Positions 50,473 through 58,961 of a stretch of 64,000 nucleotides of DNA are shown here, piece after piece. A program made the translations under genes and the position numbers. The stretch is taken from the NCBI GenBank assembly GCA_045644325.1, contig JAZRGT010000063.1, forward strand, positions 1 through 64,000, in the 5' to 3' direction. The first letter of the stretch is position 1. The number at the start of each line of letters is the position of its first letter. The notes beneath the pieces are model-generated. The model had not been told where the DNA came from and ran no database searches. It worked only from the letters and a program-made list of their open reading frames with translations. The stretch is from CAG-390 sp045644325. Lineage in GTDB: Bacteria > Bacillota > Clostridia > Oscillospirales > CAG-272.

Positions 50473-52358
50473 TGGCTGAACAGAGACCTAATGAAAGACA
50501 GCAGGTAAATATTAATCTCCGTCCCGGCGGAGGACCCGGCGGTCCCGGCGGAATGAACGCTCGTATCAACCGCGAAAAGCCGAAAAACCTCGGCAAAACC
50601 ATCTCGCGCCTCTTGAAATACTCGGGCAAGAGCTCGTTTATCCTTATTTTCCTCATTGTTGCAACTGTGATCGTCACCGGTGCTGACGTTCTCGCGCCGA
50701 TGTTCCAGCAGCTCGCCATCGACGAATTCTATTTCGACGCGGGCGGTGTGCTCCGCGTGAATATGACCGCGCTTATCGGCGTGCTGATTGTTATGTTCTG
50801 CGCATACATCATCCGCGCGGTAAGCCAGCTTATTCAGGCACGCGTTGCCGCAAAGCTTGCGCAAAATACCGTTTACCACATTCGCCGCGATCTTTTCAAT
50901 AAGATATCAAAGCTCCCGATCAGCTACACCGACCGCCACCGTCACGGCGACATTATGAGCCGTCTGACCAACGATGCGGAAAACGTGTCCACAGCTATGT
51001 CGCAGTCGCTGACGGCACTCTTCTCGGGTGTGCTCACACTAATCGGTGCACTTTGTATGATGCTCTATTACAGCTGGATCGTTACCCTCGTTGCAGTTGT
51101 GACGATACCTCTAACCATTTTAGTATCGTCAACTCTTGCGAAGTTTATGCGCAAATATTTTATCAGACGCCAAAAGCTTCACGGTCAGCTCAACGGACAG
51201 ATCGAGGAGATGGTCACGGGTTACAAGACCGTTATGGCTTACGGCAAGGAGCCCGATGCTATCGAGAAATTCGGCGAGATCTCGGATAACTTCCGTTCCT
51301 GCTCGATCTCCGCACGCGTATGGGGATCGATTATGGGACCCGTAATGAACTTTATCGGAAACCTGCAGTACGTTCTGATCGCCGCAGTCGGCGGATATCT
51401 TATTCTGAATGCCGATTCGATCACGGGCGCGGCGTTCACCATCGGTTCGGTTCAGGCGATGCTTCAGTATTCGAAAAAGTTCTCGCACCCGATCAATATG
51501 ATCGCAAATCAGTATTCCACCATTCTTACCGCACTTGCGGGCGCGGAGAGAATTTTTGCCATTCTTGACAGTGCACCCGAGATAGACGAGGGCGAAGAAA
51601 AAGTCGATATCTCCGCACTTCGCGGCGATATCGAGTTTAAGGATATTGATTTCTCTTACGTCGAGGGCGAAAAGGTTCTCAAAAACCTTAATCTTACCGT
51701 AAAGGCGGGACAGAAGGTAGCCATCGTCGGCGCAACGGGTTCGGGCAAGACTACCATCGTAAACCTTCTCACCCGTTTCTACGAGCCCGACAGCGGCTCG
51801 ATCACGGTTGACGGCGTTGATATCACAACGATTCCGAAATCCGATCTCCGTCGCGCGATCGCAATAGTTCTTCAGGATACCGTTCTTTTCTCGGATACCA
51901 TTGAGAAGAATATCAAATACGGCAGAGAAGACTCGACCGATGAGGATATGAAGCGCGCGGCGCACACATCTTACGCCGATTTCTTCATCGACCGTCTGCC
52001 CGATGGCTACGCAACCGAGCTTGCCGAGTCGGGAAGCAACCTCTCGCAGGGACAGCGTCAGCTTCTCTCGATCTCACGCGCAGTTCTTGCCGACCCGAGA
52101 ATTCTCATTCTCGATGAGGCAACTTCCTCTGTCGACACGAGAACCGAGATGCATATTCAGAAGGCGATGATCGCGCTGATGAAGAACCGCACCTCGCTCG
52201 TTATCGCGCACCGTCTTTCGACCATCCGCGATGCCGATATGATAGTCGTTCTCAATCACGGCAGAATTGTTGAAACCGGCAGCCACGAGGAGCTTCTTGC
52301 CCTCGGCGGTGAGTACCATAAGCTCTATAAGAATCAGTTCGCGGGTATTGCAACGTGA
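50472..52358 (+). CDS. ABC multidrug exporter half-transporter, catalytic-site subunit
   Basis: 628 aa. Gly/Pro-rich N-terminal tail (RPGGGPGGPGGMNARINREK), six helices, NBD Walker A GATGSGKT, signature NLSQGQRQL, Walker B LILDEATSSVD with catalytic Glu. The Gly-rich tail is shared with the gene at 24778 and is uncommon for such transporters. Ends overlapping the start of the next gene (GTG 52355) by 4 nt. Confidence 0.92.
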   Translation: MAEQRPNERQQVNINLRPGGGPGGPGGMNARINREKPKNLGKTISRLLKYSGKSSFILIFLIVATVIVTGADVLAPMFQQLAIDEFYFDAGGVLRVNMTALIGVLIVMFCAYIIRAVSQLIQARVAAKLAQNTVYHIRRDLFNKISKLPISYTDRHRHGDIMSRLTNDAENVSTAMSQSLTALFSGVLTLIGALCMMLYYSWIVTLVAVVTIPLTILVSSTLAKFMRKYFIRRQKLHGQLNGQIEEMVTGYKTVMAYGKEPDAIEKFGEISDNFRSCSISARVWGSIMGPVMNFIGNLQYVLIAAVGGYLILNADSITGAAFTIGSVQAMLQYSKKFSHPINMIANQYSTILTALAGAERIFAILDSAPEIDEGEEKVDISALRGDIEFKDIDFSYVEGEKVLKNLNLTVKAGQKVAIVGATGSGKTTIVNLLTRFYEPDSGSITVDGVDITTIPKSDLRRAIAIVLQDTVLFSDTIEKNIKYGREDSTDEDMKRAAHTSYADFFIDRLPDGYATELAESGSNLSQGQRQLLSISRAVLADPRILILDEATSSVDTRTEMHIQKAMIALMKNRTSLVIAHRLSTIRDADMIVVLNHGRIVETGSHEELLALGGEYHKLYKNQFAGIAT

Positions 52359-53119
52359 TAAGCGAGCTTGAAAGAGAAAAATTCCGCGCCATCTGCCGCG
52401 CCGTTCTGACAGAAAGAACGGCGGCGGAGGGCGGTGGGATCGGTACTCTCAATGAAAAAAGAATGCATATCGCGCTCAAACGCTTCGTTTGCGCCGATGA
52501 ATCTAAATACGAGATAGATATGGGCAAGCGTTTCGTTGCCGATATCAAGCACGATGAGGAAATATTTGAGATTCAAACGGGCTCTCTTTATCCTTTGAAA
52601 GCGAAGCTTGAGCACTATCTTGAAACCTCGGACTGCCACGTCACCGTCGTGCATCCTCTGCCGATGAAGAAATACCGCGTGTGGATCGAACCCAATACGG
52701 GCGAGTCACAGCCGCGCAGACGCGTTGCGGGAATTTCAAGCGTCTTCGGCGGCGCGCACGAGCTTGTCTATATTTCCGAAGCACTCGCCACGGGGCGCGT
52801 TGCCGTTTGGTTTCTATTCATCGAAGAAGAGGAATATCGATTCCTCGACGGCAGAGGGAAGGACAAAAAGATCAAATCCTCGCGCTTCGAGCGTCTGCCC
52901 GTTGATATAATCGATGAAGCGGTGTTTGCGGAAAAAAGCGACTTCCTCGCCCTGATCCCCGAAGGTCTTGCCGAAAGCTTTACCACCGAGGAATACCGAA
53001 AAGCGGCAAAAATTCCGCATTCCAAACACGCATACATGGCTCTTGCCGCGCTCGCCAATATCGGAATTATCGAAGAAGCCGAGAAAAAGGGAAGAGCGCG
53101 GGCTTGGAAGATAAAATGA
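52355..53119 (+). CDS. Possible PD-(D/E)XK-fold protein with C-terminal winged helix
   Basis: 254 aa, soluble. Residues 40-90 show FVADIKHDEEIFEIQTGS, a D-x(n)-E-I-Q pattern like the PD-(D/E)XK nuclease core, preceded by a helix (LNEKRMHIALKRF) with a possible extra acidic residue. The C-terminal part (about 205-254) reads like a winged helix (YMALAALANIGIIEEAEKKGRARAWKI). GTG start overlaps the ABC stop (GTGATAA). A nuclease between exporter and cysK genes has no obvious role; I treat the fold as a suggestion. Confidence 0.6.
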   Translation: MISELEREKFRAICRAVLTERTAAEGGGIGTLNEKRMHIALKRFVCADESKYEIDMGKRFVADIKHDEEIFEIQTGSLYPLKAKLEHYLETSDCHVTVVHPLPMKKYRVWIEPNTGESQPRRRVAGISSVFGGAHELVYISEALATGRVAVWFLFIEEEEYRFLDGRGKDKKIKSSRFERLPVDIIDEAVFAEKSDFLALIPEGLAESFTTEEYRKAAKIPHSKHAYMALAALANIGIIEEAEKKGRARAWKIK

Positions 53120-53141
53120 TTTAACGAAAAGGAGATTCAAA

Positions 53142-54314
53142 ATGAAAACGATCAAAATGACCATTTTTATAGCCGTTCTGACCGTCCTCACTTTCCTTCT
53201 TCTTTCTTGTTCGGGAGAGGCAGGAGGAGAGATCACCACCGCAGAGCCCGAGCTTACTCTCGGCGAGCTTCCCGATTATTCGGATGCACACGCGGAGAAT
53301 GTTCCCTATATCGTGTTCTCGTCCGATCTTGAACCGATCTCAGATGAGAGAATGGATCAGGTGCGCAAGTCATTTTACAGTATAGTTTATAAGAGCGACT
53401 ACGCCATCCTCAAAGAGTTATATGACGACGACAAGGCGCTGAATCTTGCCGAGCAGAATGCAAACAGCCGCAAGGCATCGCTTATGAATCCCGAAAATCT
53501 GCTTTACGATGACTATTATACATGGGTGTGCAATTACGCTTCGCGATACTACGGAACAGTTAACGGTTGCGAGATAATCTGGTTTTCCACCTTTATCGAC
53601 AGAGCGACCGAGTACGAGCTTGGTGGCGTGACTCTTGAAAGTTCGAATCCCTTTTATATTTATGTTTGTCGGGAAAAGGAGTTCATTCCGCTTGCCGAGG
53701 CTTATGAGAGAGAATGGCTTGAACCTGTTGATATTTTGCTGATTTCGAAAAGAAACAGCGATTTCAATTCCTACTGGGAAGAGAATTACGCCGATCCCGA
53801 GCCGGGATACAGCTACGTCAAATACATTCCCGAGCTCGAGGAGCTGACGGACGAAAAGATCGAGGAAATTTACGATTATTTGTATTCCGATGTTTGGGCG
53901 GAGAGTTATTCTTCTGCGGTCAAATATATGAAGGATACGTACGGAGATAAGTATAGCTCCGATAAGCTCGAGGCGCTCGCTTACTTCAGAGCTGAAACTG
54001 CTTTACAAAGTTCGCGCTATAATTTTTTAAGAGCGACAAACACTCGTGATAGCGGCTGGCGTTACTACGGAATCATCGGCGGATATGCAGTTTTTGCCGA
54101 GGTCGGTTTCGCAGATTCGGTAAGATACTATCGCTTGGGCGAATATACTATCAGTTTTGCAAATACTGCGGAAATGTGGGTTTACAGCACCGAGCACGGA
54201 AAGGTTGAAATTGACGAGGCATACAAAAACGGTCTGCTGACCGACGCAGATATCGCGAAGATATCCGAACGCCACGAGGCGTATCATAATTATATTTTCG
54301 GAGAAATAAAATGA
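53142..54314 (+). CDS. Lipoprotein with tandem copies of the anti-sigma exported domain
   Basis: 390 aa. Signal peptide with lipobox LLSC (C23), short acidic linker, then two domains (about 58-212 and 229-385). Each shows LEPISDE / LEELTDE, a YYGT/YYGI-x2-G motif, and an AY-x3-W/G-L segment, matching the two domains of the anti-sigma protein at 30995. AAGGAG precedes ATG 53142; 22 nt after the previous gene. Domain not recognised. It could bind the same ligand as the anti-sigma factor. Confidence 0.8.
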   Translation: MKTIKMTIFIAVLTVLTFLLLSCSGEAGGEITTAEPELTLGELPDYSDAHAENVPYIVFSSDLEPISDERMDQVRKSFYSIVYKSDYAILKELYDDDKALNLAEQNANSRKASLMNPENLLYDDYYTWVCNYASRYYGTVNGCEIIWFSTFIDRATEYELGGVTLESSNPFYIYVCREKEFIPLAEAYEREWLEPVDILLISKRNSDFNSYWEENYADPEPGYSYVKYIPELEELTDEKIEEIYDYLYSDVWAESYSSAVKYMKDTYGDKYSSDKLEALAYFRAETALQSSRYNFLRATNTRDSGWRYYGIIGGYAVFAEVGFADSVRYYRLGEYTISFANTAEMWVYSTEHGKVEIDEAYKNGLLTDADIAKISERHEAYHNYIFGEIK

Positions 54315-55234
54315 AAATCTACGATGATCTTGATAAACTGATCGGCTCGACGCCGATGTTAAAACTTAAGAAGACCGAGGCGGCGGAGGGCGTTGTCGCA
54401 TCGGTCATCGCAAAGCTTGAATATTTCAATCCCGCGGGCTCGGCGAAGGATCGCGTTGCGCTTCAGATGATAAACGACGCGGAGGCTCGCGGCGTTATCA
54501 GCGCGGGTGCGACTCTCATTGAGCCGACCTCCGGTAACACAGGCATCGGTCTTGCCGCTGTTGGCGTTCACCGCGGATACCGCGTGATCGTCGTTATGCC
54601 CGATAATATGTCGGTCGAGCGGCAGAAGCTGATGAAGGCTTACGGCGCGGAGGTTGTTCTCACTCCCGCGGCGGGCGGTATGAGCGCATCCATCGCAAAG
54701 GCAAAGGAGATCGCGGCGAGCACGCCGAATTCCTTTATCCCGAGTCAGTTCGATAATCCCGCAAACGCTGAGGCGCATTACCTTACCACGGGTCGAGAGA
54801 TACTGAACGACACCGACGGCGCGGTCGATATCTTCGTTGCGGGCGTTGGTACGGGCGGTACTCTGACGGGCTCGGCGCGTTTCCTCAAGGAAATGAAACC
54901 GAGCGTCAAGGTCGTAGCCGTTGAGCCCGATACTTCTGCCGTTCTTTCGGGCAAGCCCGCGGGCGCGCACGGACTTTCGGGCATCGGCGCGGGATTTATC
55001 CCCGAGGTGCTTGACACCTCGCTCATCGACGAGGTGATGCCGATCTCGGTTGAAGAAGCAAAGACCGCCTGCCGCAATCTCGCGGCAAGAGAGGGCGTTC
55101 TCGTCGGAATCTCCTCCGGTGCGGCACTCGCGGCGGCATTTAAGCTTGCAAAGCTTGATGAAAACAAGGGTAAGAATATTGTTGTAATCCTCCCCGACGG
55201 CGGCGAGAGATATCTCAGCACCGATCTGTTTTGA
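54311..55234 (+). CDS. cysK: Cysteine synthase A (O-acetylserine sulfhydrylase)
   Basis: 307 aa. PLP lysine K46 in NPAGSAKDRVA, TSGNTG (73-78), GVGTGGTLTG phosphate-binding loop and C-terminal DGGERYLST. Makes cysteine from O-acetylserine and sulfide. ATG overlaps the lipoprotein stop by 4 nt (ATGA), so it is in the same operon as an ABC exporter. No cysE seen. It looks intact and active. Confidence 0.96.
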   Translation: MKIYDDLDKLIGSTPMLKLKKTEAAEGVVASVIAKLEYFNPAGSAKDRVALQMINDAEARGVISAGATLIEPTSGNTGIGLAAVGVHRGYRVIVVMPDNMSVERQKLMKAYGAEVVLTPAAGGMSASIAKAKEIAASTPNSFIPSQFDNPANAEAHYLTTGREILNDTDGAVDIFVAGVGTGGTLTGSARFLKEMKPSVKVVAVEPDTSAVLSGKPAGAHGLSGIGAGFIPEVLDTSLIDEVMPISVEEAKTACRNLAAREGVLVGISSGAALAAAFKLAKLDENKGKNIVVILPDGGERYLSTDLF

Positions 55235-55235
55235 G

Positions 55236-55335
55236 GTAAAAGGTTATAGGGAAAAGGTAATAGGTGAGGTAAATTTCCTCGCGGGCTCGGAAATTAATAA
55301 ATTACTCTACCTTTTCCCTTTTACCTTTAACCTTC
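55236..55335. repeat. Short foldback element with AAAGGTAA-type ends
   Basis: GAGGTAAAAGGTTATAGG (55234) is inverted at about 55305-55335 (CCTTTTCCCTTTTACCTTT). The core AAATTTCCTCGCGGGCTCGG (55272-55291) matches the element at 28986 (ATTTCCTCACGGGGCTCGG). Non-coding. Confidence 0.7.
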
Positions 55336-55344
55336 TCCCGATAT

Positions 55345-55380
55345 AAAAAGCTGATCCATCAAACGATGGATCAGCTTTTT
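55345..55380. terminator. Bidirectional terminator between cysK and the acyl-CoA ligase
   Basis: AAAAAGCTGATCCATC-AAAC-GATGGATCAGCTTTTT, 16-bp perfect stem with A and T runs. Confidence 0.93.
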
Positions 55381-55383
55381 ATA

Positions 55384-57078
55384 TCAGTCGATAGTCATAT
55401 CTATCTTGAATCGCATGATCTTGCGAAGGGTATTCTTGGGGAAGGGGGTGGTTCTTACCTTGAGGATACCGATCTTTTTGTAGGATACTGCGGTCTTGTT
55501 GTATTCGTCGATGTAGGGCTTGAGGTGCGCCTTGACGTCCTCAATATTGTTTGCCTTGACATAGTCCTCGTCGGGGAATACCTCGGCAACGATCGCGTTC
55601 TGCGCAAGACCTCTCTTGCTCTGACCCTCGTAAACAACGATATCGAGAATACCGGGAACTGCGATGAGCTCCTTTTCGATCTCCTCGGGATATACGTTCT
55701 TACCGTTAGAGAGGATGATGAGGTTCTTCTTACGACCGGTGATGAAGATAGTGCCGTCCTCGCGCATCTTTCCGTAGTCGCCGGTGCGGAAGAAGCCGTC
55801 CTCGGTGAATGCCTCTGCGGTTGCATCGGGATCCTGATAATAGCCGAGCATTACGTTGGGACCCTTAACGCAGATCTCGCCCTCGCCGTCCTCGTTGGGA
55901 TCAAGGATCTTGATCTCGTCGCAGTCGATAGCGTTACCGATACTGCCGGGAACGATGTTGCGCGATACGTTTGCCGCAACTATGGGAGCGCACTCGGTGA
56001 TGCCGTAGCCATTGAGAGTGGTGATGCCCATTGCGCGGAAGAAGTCGAGAATTTCGGGATTGATGGGAGCACCGCCCGAAATGATCATCTTGACCTCGCC
56101 ACCGAAAGCCGCACGAACCTGCGAGAAGATCTTCTTGCGGAGGTCGATACCGACGCGGCACATACCGTTGCTGATCTTGATCATATTCTTGATGAGCTTT
56201 TCCTTGCCCTGATTCTTGATATTCGCCCAGATCTTGCGGTAGAATGTTTCAAGGTAGAGGGGAACGAGAACAAGGTGCTCGGGCTTCTGCTCGGTGAGCT
56301 CCTTGGTGATGTAACGCAGACCGCCCGAAATGTAAACCTCGCAGCCGATGATGGTGTGACCGACGATCATAACGGAGGAGCCGTAGGTGTGATGAGGAGG
56401 AAGAACACCGACGGTCTTCGAACCGAAGTCGATATAAGGAATGATGTTGGTCATATCCTCAAGGACGGCATTCTGAGAGAGCATAACGCCCTTGCCCTTG
56501 CCGGTAGTACCGGAGGTGAAAACGAGGAGCGCGAGAGCGTCGGGATCGATTTCTGCAAGATAGTAGGGATCGGGATTTTCGTCAAACTTCGGCTTGCCTG
56601 CGCGCATTGCCGCGCGGAGATTGCGGTCGGTGTCCTTTGCCGCAAGGTAGATGGGCTCTGCCTCGAAAGTTACTTTTTCTGCGATGTATTCAGCCTTTTC
56701 TTTAATGTCTTCGTCACAGAAGAGGAAGGAAGCGTGCGCCTTGCTTACCGTGTCTGCGAGGTCTTCCTTCTGCCATTCGGGATCGAGGGGAACGAGCACG
56801 CCGCCGATTGAGAGAACGGCATAGTAGGTGAGTACCCAGTCGTAGCTGAGCTTGCCGATAACGGCACAGTGCTTGCCCGCGCATCCCATAGCGGAAAGCT
56901 CGCATGCGAGGGAACGAACGTCCTCACGGAGGCTCGAGAACTTGATCTTGGTGATCTCGGACTTTGCGGTGCGGCGGAATGAGAAGGCTGTGCGGTCGTA
57001 GTGCTTTTCGCCCGCCCATTCAACGAGCTCACGAATATTCGTGAAGCTGAGTTTTTCGTGAATCTGATACTTGTTCAT
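55384..57078 (-). CDS. Acyl-CoA ligase (AMP-forming, long-chain type)
   Basis: 564 aa. P-loop FTSGTTGKGKGVML, A-motif NGYGITECAPI, hinge FRTGDYGKMREDG, then GRKKNLIILSNGKNVYP and the catalytic Lys near the C-terminus (PKNTLRKIMR). Activates a fatty or related acid as CoA thioester via acyl-AMP. GAAAGG precedes ATG. The TetR gene just upstream (29-nt gap) is the expected regulator, probably sensing acyl-CoA. Confidence 0.93.
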   Translation of the reverse strand: MNKYQIHEKLSFTNIRELVEWAGEKHYDRTAFSFRRTAKSEITKIKFSSLREDVRSLACELSAMGCAGKHCAVIGKLSYDWVLTYYAVLSIGGVLVPLDPEWQKEDLADTVSKAHASFLFCDEDIKEKAEYIAEKVTFEAEPIYLAAKDTDRNLRAAMRAGKPKFDENPDPYYLAEIDPDALALLVFTSGTTGKGKGVMLSQNAVLEDMTNIIPYIDFGSKTVGVLPPHHTYGSSVMIVGHTIIGCEVYISGGLRYITKELTEQKPEHLVLVPLYLETFYRKIWANIKNQGKEKLIKNMIKISNGMCRVGIDLRKKIFSQVRAAFGGEVKMIISGGAPINPEILDFFRAMGITTLNGYGITECAPIVAANVSRNIVPGSIGNAIDCDEIKILDPNEDGEGEICVKGPNVMLGYYQDPDATAEAFTEDGFFRTGDYGKMREDGTIFITGRKKNLIILSNGKNVYPEEIEKELIAVPGILDIVVYEGQSKRGLAQNAIVAEVFPDEDYVKANNIEDVKAHLKPYIDEYNKTAVSYKKIGILKVRTTPFPKNTLRKIMRFKIDMTID

Positions 57079-57107
57079 TATAAAAATACCTTTCGGAGAT
57101 ATTGAAT

Positions 57108-57686
57108 TTAGATTTTAAGTCCTTCAAGAAGGAAGGAGAAGCTGTATTTGAAGTCCTCGACTGCCTTTTCCTGCGGCAGACCGCGCGCAACGGCGTCGGC
57201 ATTGTAGCCTCGGCAGAAGCACCAGATCGAGTAGGCGAGCGTTTCCTCGTCAACGTCCTTTATAAGCTTATGCTCTTTTGCATAAACTATTAATTTTTTT
57301 ATCTGATCCGTCCACCAATCTCGGTTAAATTCGCCGAGCGAATCTTCCTCAAAGATGTATTGATTGAATTTCATCTTGACCTCGTAGGAAACGAGGAGCG
57401 AACGGCTGACGACGTCCTTGACGTATTCAAAGAAATTGTCTTCTATCCTGATCGGCGACTGGAGCGCCGAGTGGATCTTGACTATCGTATTGCGGTAAAC
57501 GATATCGAGCACCTTTTCGATATTCGGAAAACGGTTATAGAAAACGCGGTTTGATATATTGAGCTTGCGGAGTATCTGCGTAACGGTCAGCGTAGCCGCC
57601 CCACCCGCCATAGCGATCTCCTCAACTGCATCAATGATCGTCTGCGACATTTCATCCTGGATAAGGCTATCTTTAGCCTCGGGCAT
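57108..57686 (-). CDS. TetR-family transcriptional regulator
   Basis: 192 aa. HTH LTVTQILRKLNISNRVFYNRF (33-53) and a helical ligand domain. Start ATG 57686 follows GAGAGGTGA. Linked with the acyl-CoA ligase. Two operator-like palindromes, AGCACAC-A-GTGTGCT and GGCACAC-A-TTGTGCT, lie at its own promoter, one between -35 and -10, so it represses itself and the ligase. Confidence 0.92.
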   Translation of the reverse strand: MPEAKDSLIQDEMSQTIIDAVEEIAMAGGAATLTVTQILRKLNISNRVFYNRFPNIEKVLDIVYRNTIVKIHSALQSPIRIEDNFFEYVKDVVSRSLLVSYEVKMKFNQYIFEEDSLGEFNRDWWTDQIKKLIVYAKEHKLIKDVDEETLAYSIWCFCRGYNADAVARGLPQEKAVEDFKYSFSFLLEGLKI

Positions 57687-57701
57687 AGTATCACCTCTCT
57701 T

Positions 57702-57748
57702 GGCACACATTGTGCTGATATTATAGCACACAGTGTGCTCAAAGTCAA
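57702..57748 (-). promoter_or_regulatory. TetR promoter with two operators
   Basis: Minus strand TTGACT (57748-57743), 17-bp spacer, TATAAT (57725-57720). Operators at 57725-57739 (in the spacer) and 57702-57716 (after the -10). Confidence 0.9.
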
Positions 57749-57868
57749 GTCCTTGTTTGAATTGTTTACTAATCGTTAAAATGTAAACAAATATTGAAAA
57801 GTTCCGAGATGATGAAAATAATTGGCGGAAAAATCGTTTAATGGTCAGAAGGATCGGAGGTGAGCCTG

Positions 57869-58945
57869 ATGAACAAACAAGAAAGAATAAGACTTTTGCT
57901 CGGCACGCTTATTATGGCTATCCTCTTCTTTTCCGTCGCCTTGATTGGCTGGACGCAGAACGAGTTTGTGATAAACTACTTTTACGGCTTTGACGGCAAA
58001 TACGAGACTCACACCGTCAAAAAGGGATATCAACGAAAGCCGCTCGAACCCGGGCGTTACGGTTATGTTTTCGACGGTTGGTATTATCTCGATAAGCAAG
58101 GAAACGAAGTTCTTTTCGATTTCGAGACCGAGCGCGTGACGAGAAATCTCGACCTGATTGCGCATTGGAAGCCGTTTGAGACTGTAATAAAACTTTCTTA
58201 TCATGAAGGCGAAGAGCCTGTCATTTTTGATTATGTGACCGTAAAGTATGGCGAAGAATATTCTTTACCAACTGTTGATCTTAAAGGGCTGTATTTTGTT
58301 GGATGGCAATCACTTTATGGAAATAAGATATATACTTCGGGAGTTTGGGAACTCCCGGTTGCTGAATTTGGATTGCGCGGTCGCTTCAGCAAATTCAAAC
58401 CGGGAACTACGTATTTCCTCGGTAAGTACGAGCAAGACGATTATGAGAAAAACAGCAAGGAGAAAATAGAATGGATACCAATAGATAAGAAAGACGGCAA
58501 ATATCTTTTGGTCTCTAAATATTCGCTCGACGTCAAATCTTTGCATCAAGCAGACAAAGGGCTGCTTTATGTTCCTTGGGCGGAATGCAATTTGCGCAAG
58601 TGGCTTAACACAGAATTCTATGATACGGTGTTTACCGACGAAGAAAAACTACTTATACAAGATTCATATGATGCCGAACTCGGTACGACCGATAAAGTCT
58701 TCCTTTTATCGCGGGCGGAGGCAAAACTGTTGATAGGATTTGATGAATACGGTGCCGGAACCGCGTATGCTTTATCTGTTGGACTTGATAAAATTACTCA
58801 TACGGAAGATGGATACGCTGCATGGCTTACTCGTTCATGCGATGGTGAAAGAAATTGGAGTTCAGTAGGATCTGCCAGCCCCCTGAGAATTCTCGGTCTC
58901 CGCCCTGCAATTTGGGTTGATGCCGAAAAACTTTTGAAAAAATAA
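57869..58945 (+). CDS. TM-Flg_new-DUF6273 membrane protein (paralogue 1)
   Basis: 358 aa. Start MNKQERIRLLLG, membrane helix (about 9-28), then a Flg_new/InlB-B-type beta repeat with DGWYYLDKQGNEVLFDFE...LDLIAHWKP, a partial second repeat (LKGLYFVGW), and a C-terminal DUF6273 domain (LRKWLNTEFYDTVFTDEEK ... TTDKVFLLS). ATG 57869 is 8 nt after GGAGG. The N-terminal 100 residues are about 75% identical to the copies at 62656 and 63764; the middle differs. First gene of an operon. Confidence 0.86.
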   Translation: MNKQERIRLLLGTLIMAILFFSVALIGWTQNEFVINYFYGFDGKYETHTVKKGYQRKPLEPGRYGYVFDGWYYLDKQGNEVLFDFETERVTRNLDLIAHWKPFETVIKLSYHEGEEPVIFDYVTVKYGEEYSLPTVDLKGLYFVGWQSLYGNKIYTSGVWELPVAEFGLRGRFSKFKPGTTYFLGKYEQDDYEKNSKEKIEWIPIDKKDGKYLLVSKYSLDVKSLHQADKGLLYVPWAECNLRKWLNTEFYDTVFTDEEKLLIQDSYDAELGTTDKVFLLSRAEAKLLIGFDEYGAGTAYALSVGLDKITHTEDGYAAWLTRSCDGERNWSSVGSASPLRILGLRPAIWVDAEKLLKK

Positions 58946-58961
58946 AAAGGAGGACATAAAA

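Noticed and set aside
55366..56811. 481-codon open frame on the + strand
   Set aside because: Antisense shadow of the acyl-CoA ligase; no domain or start signal.
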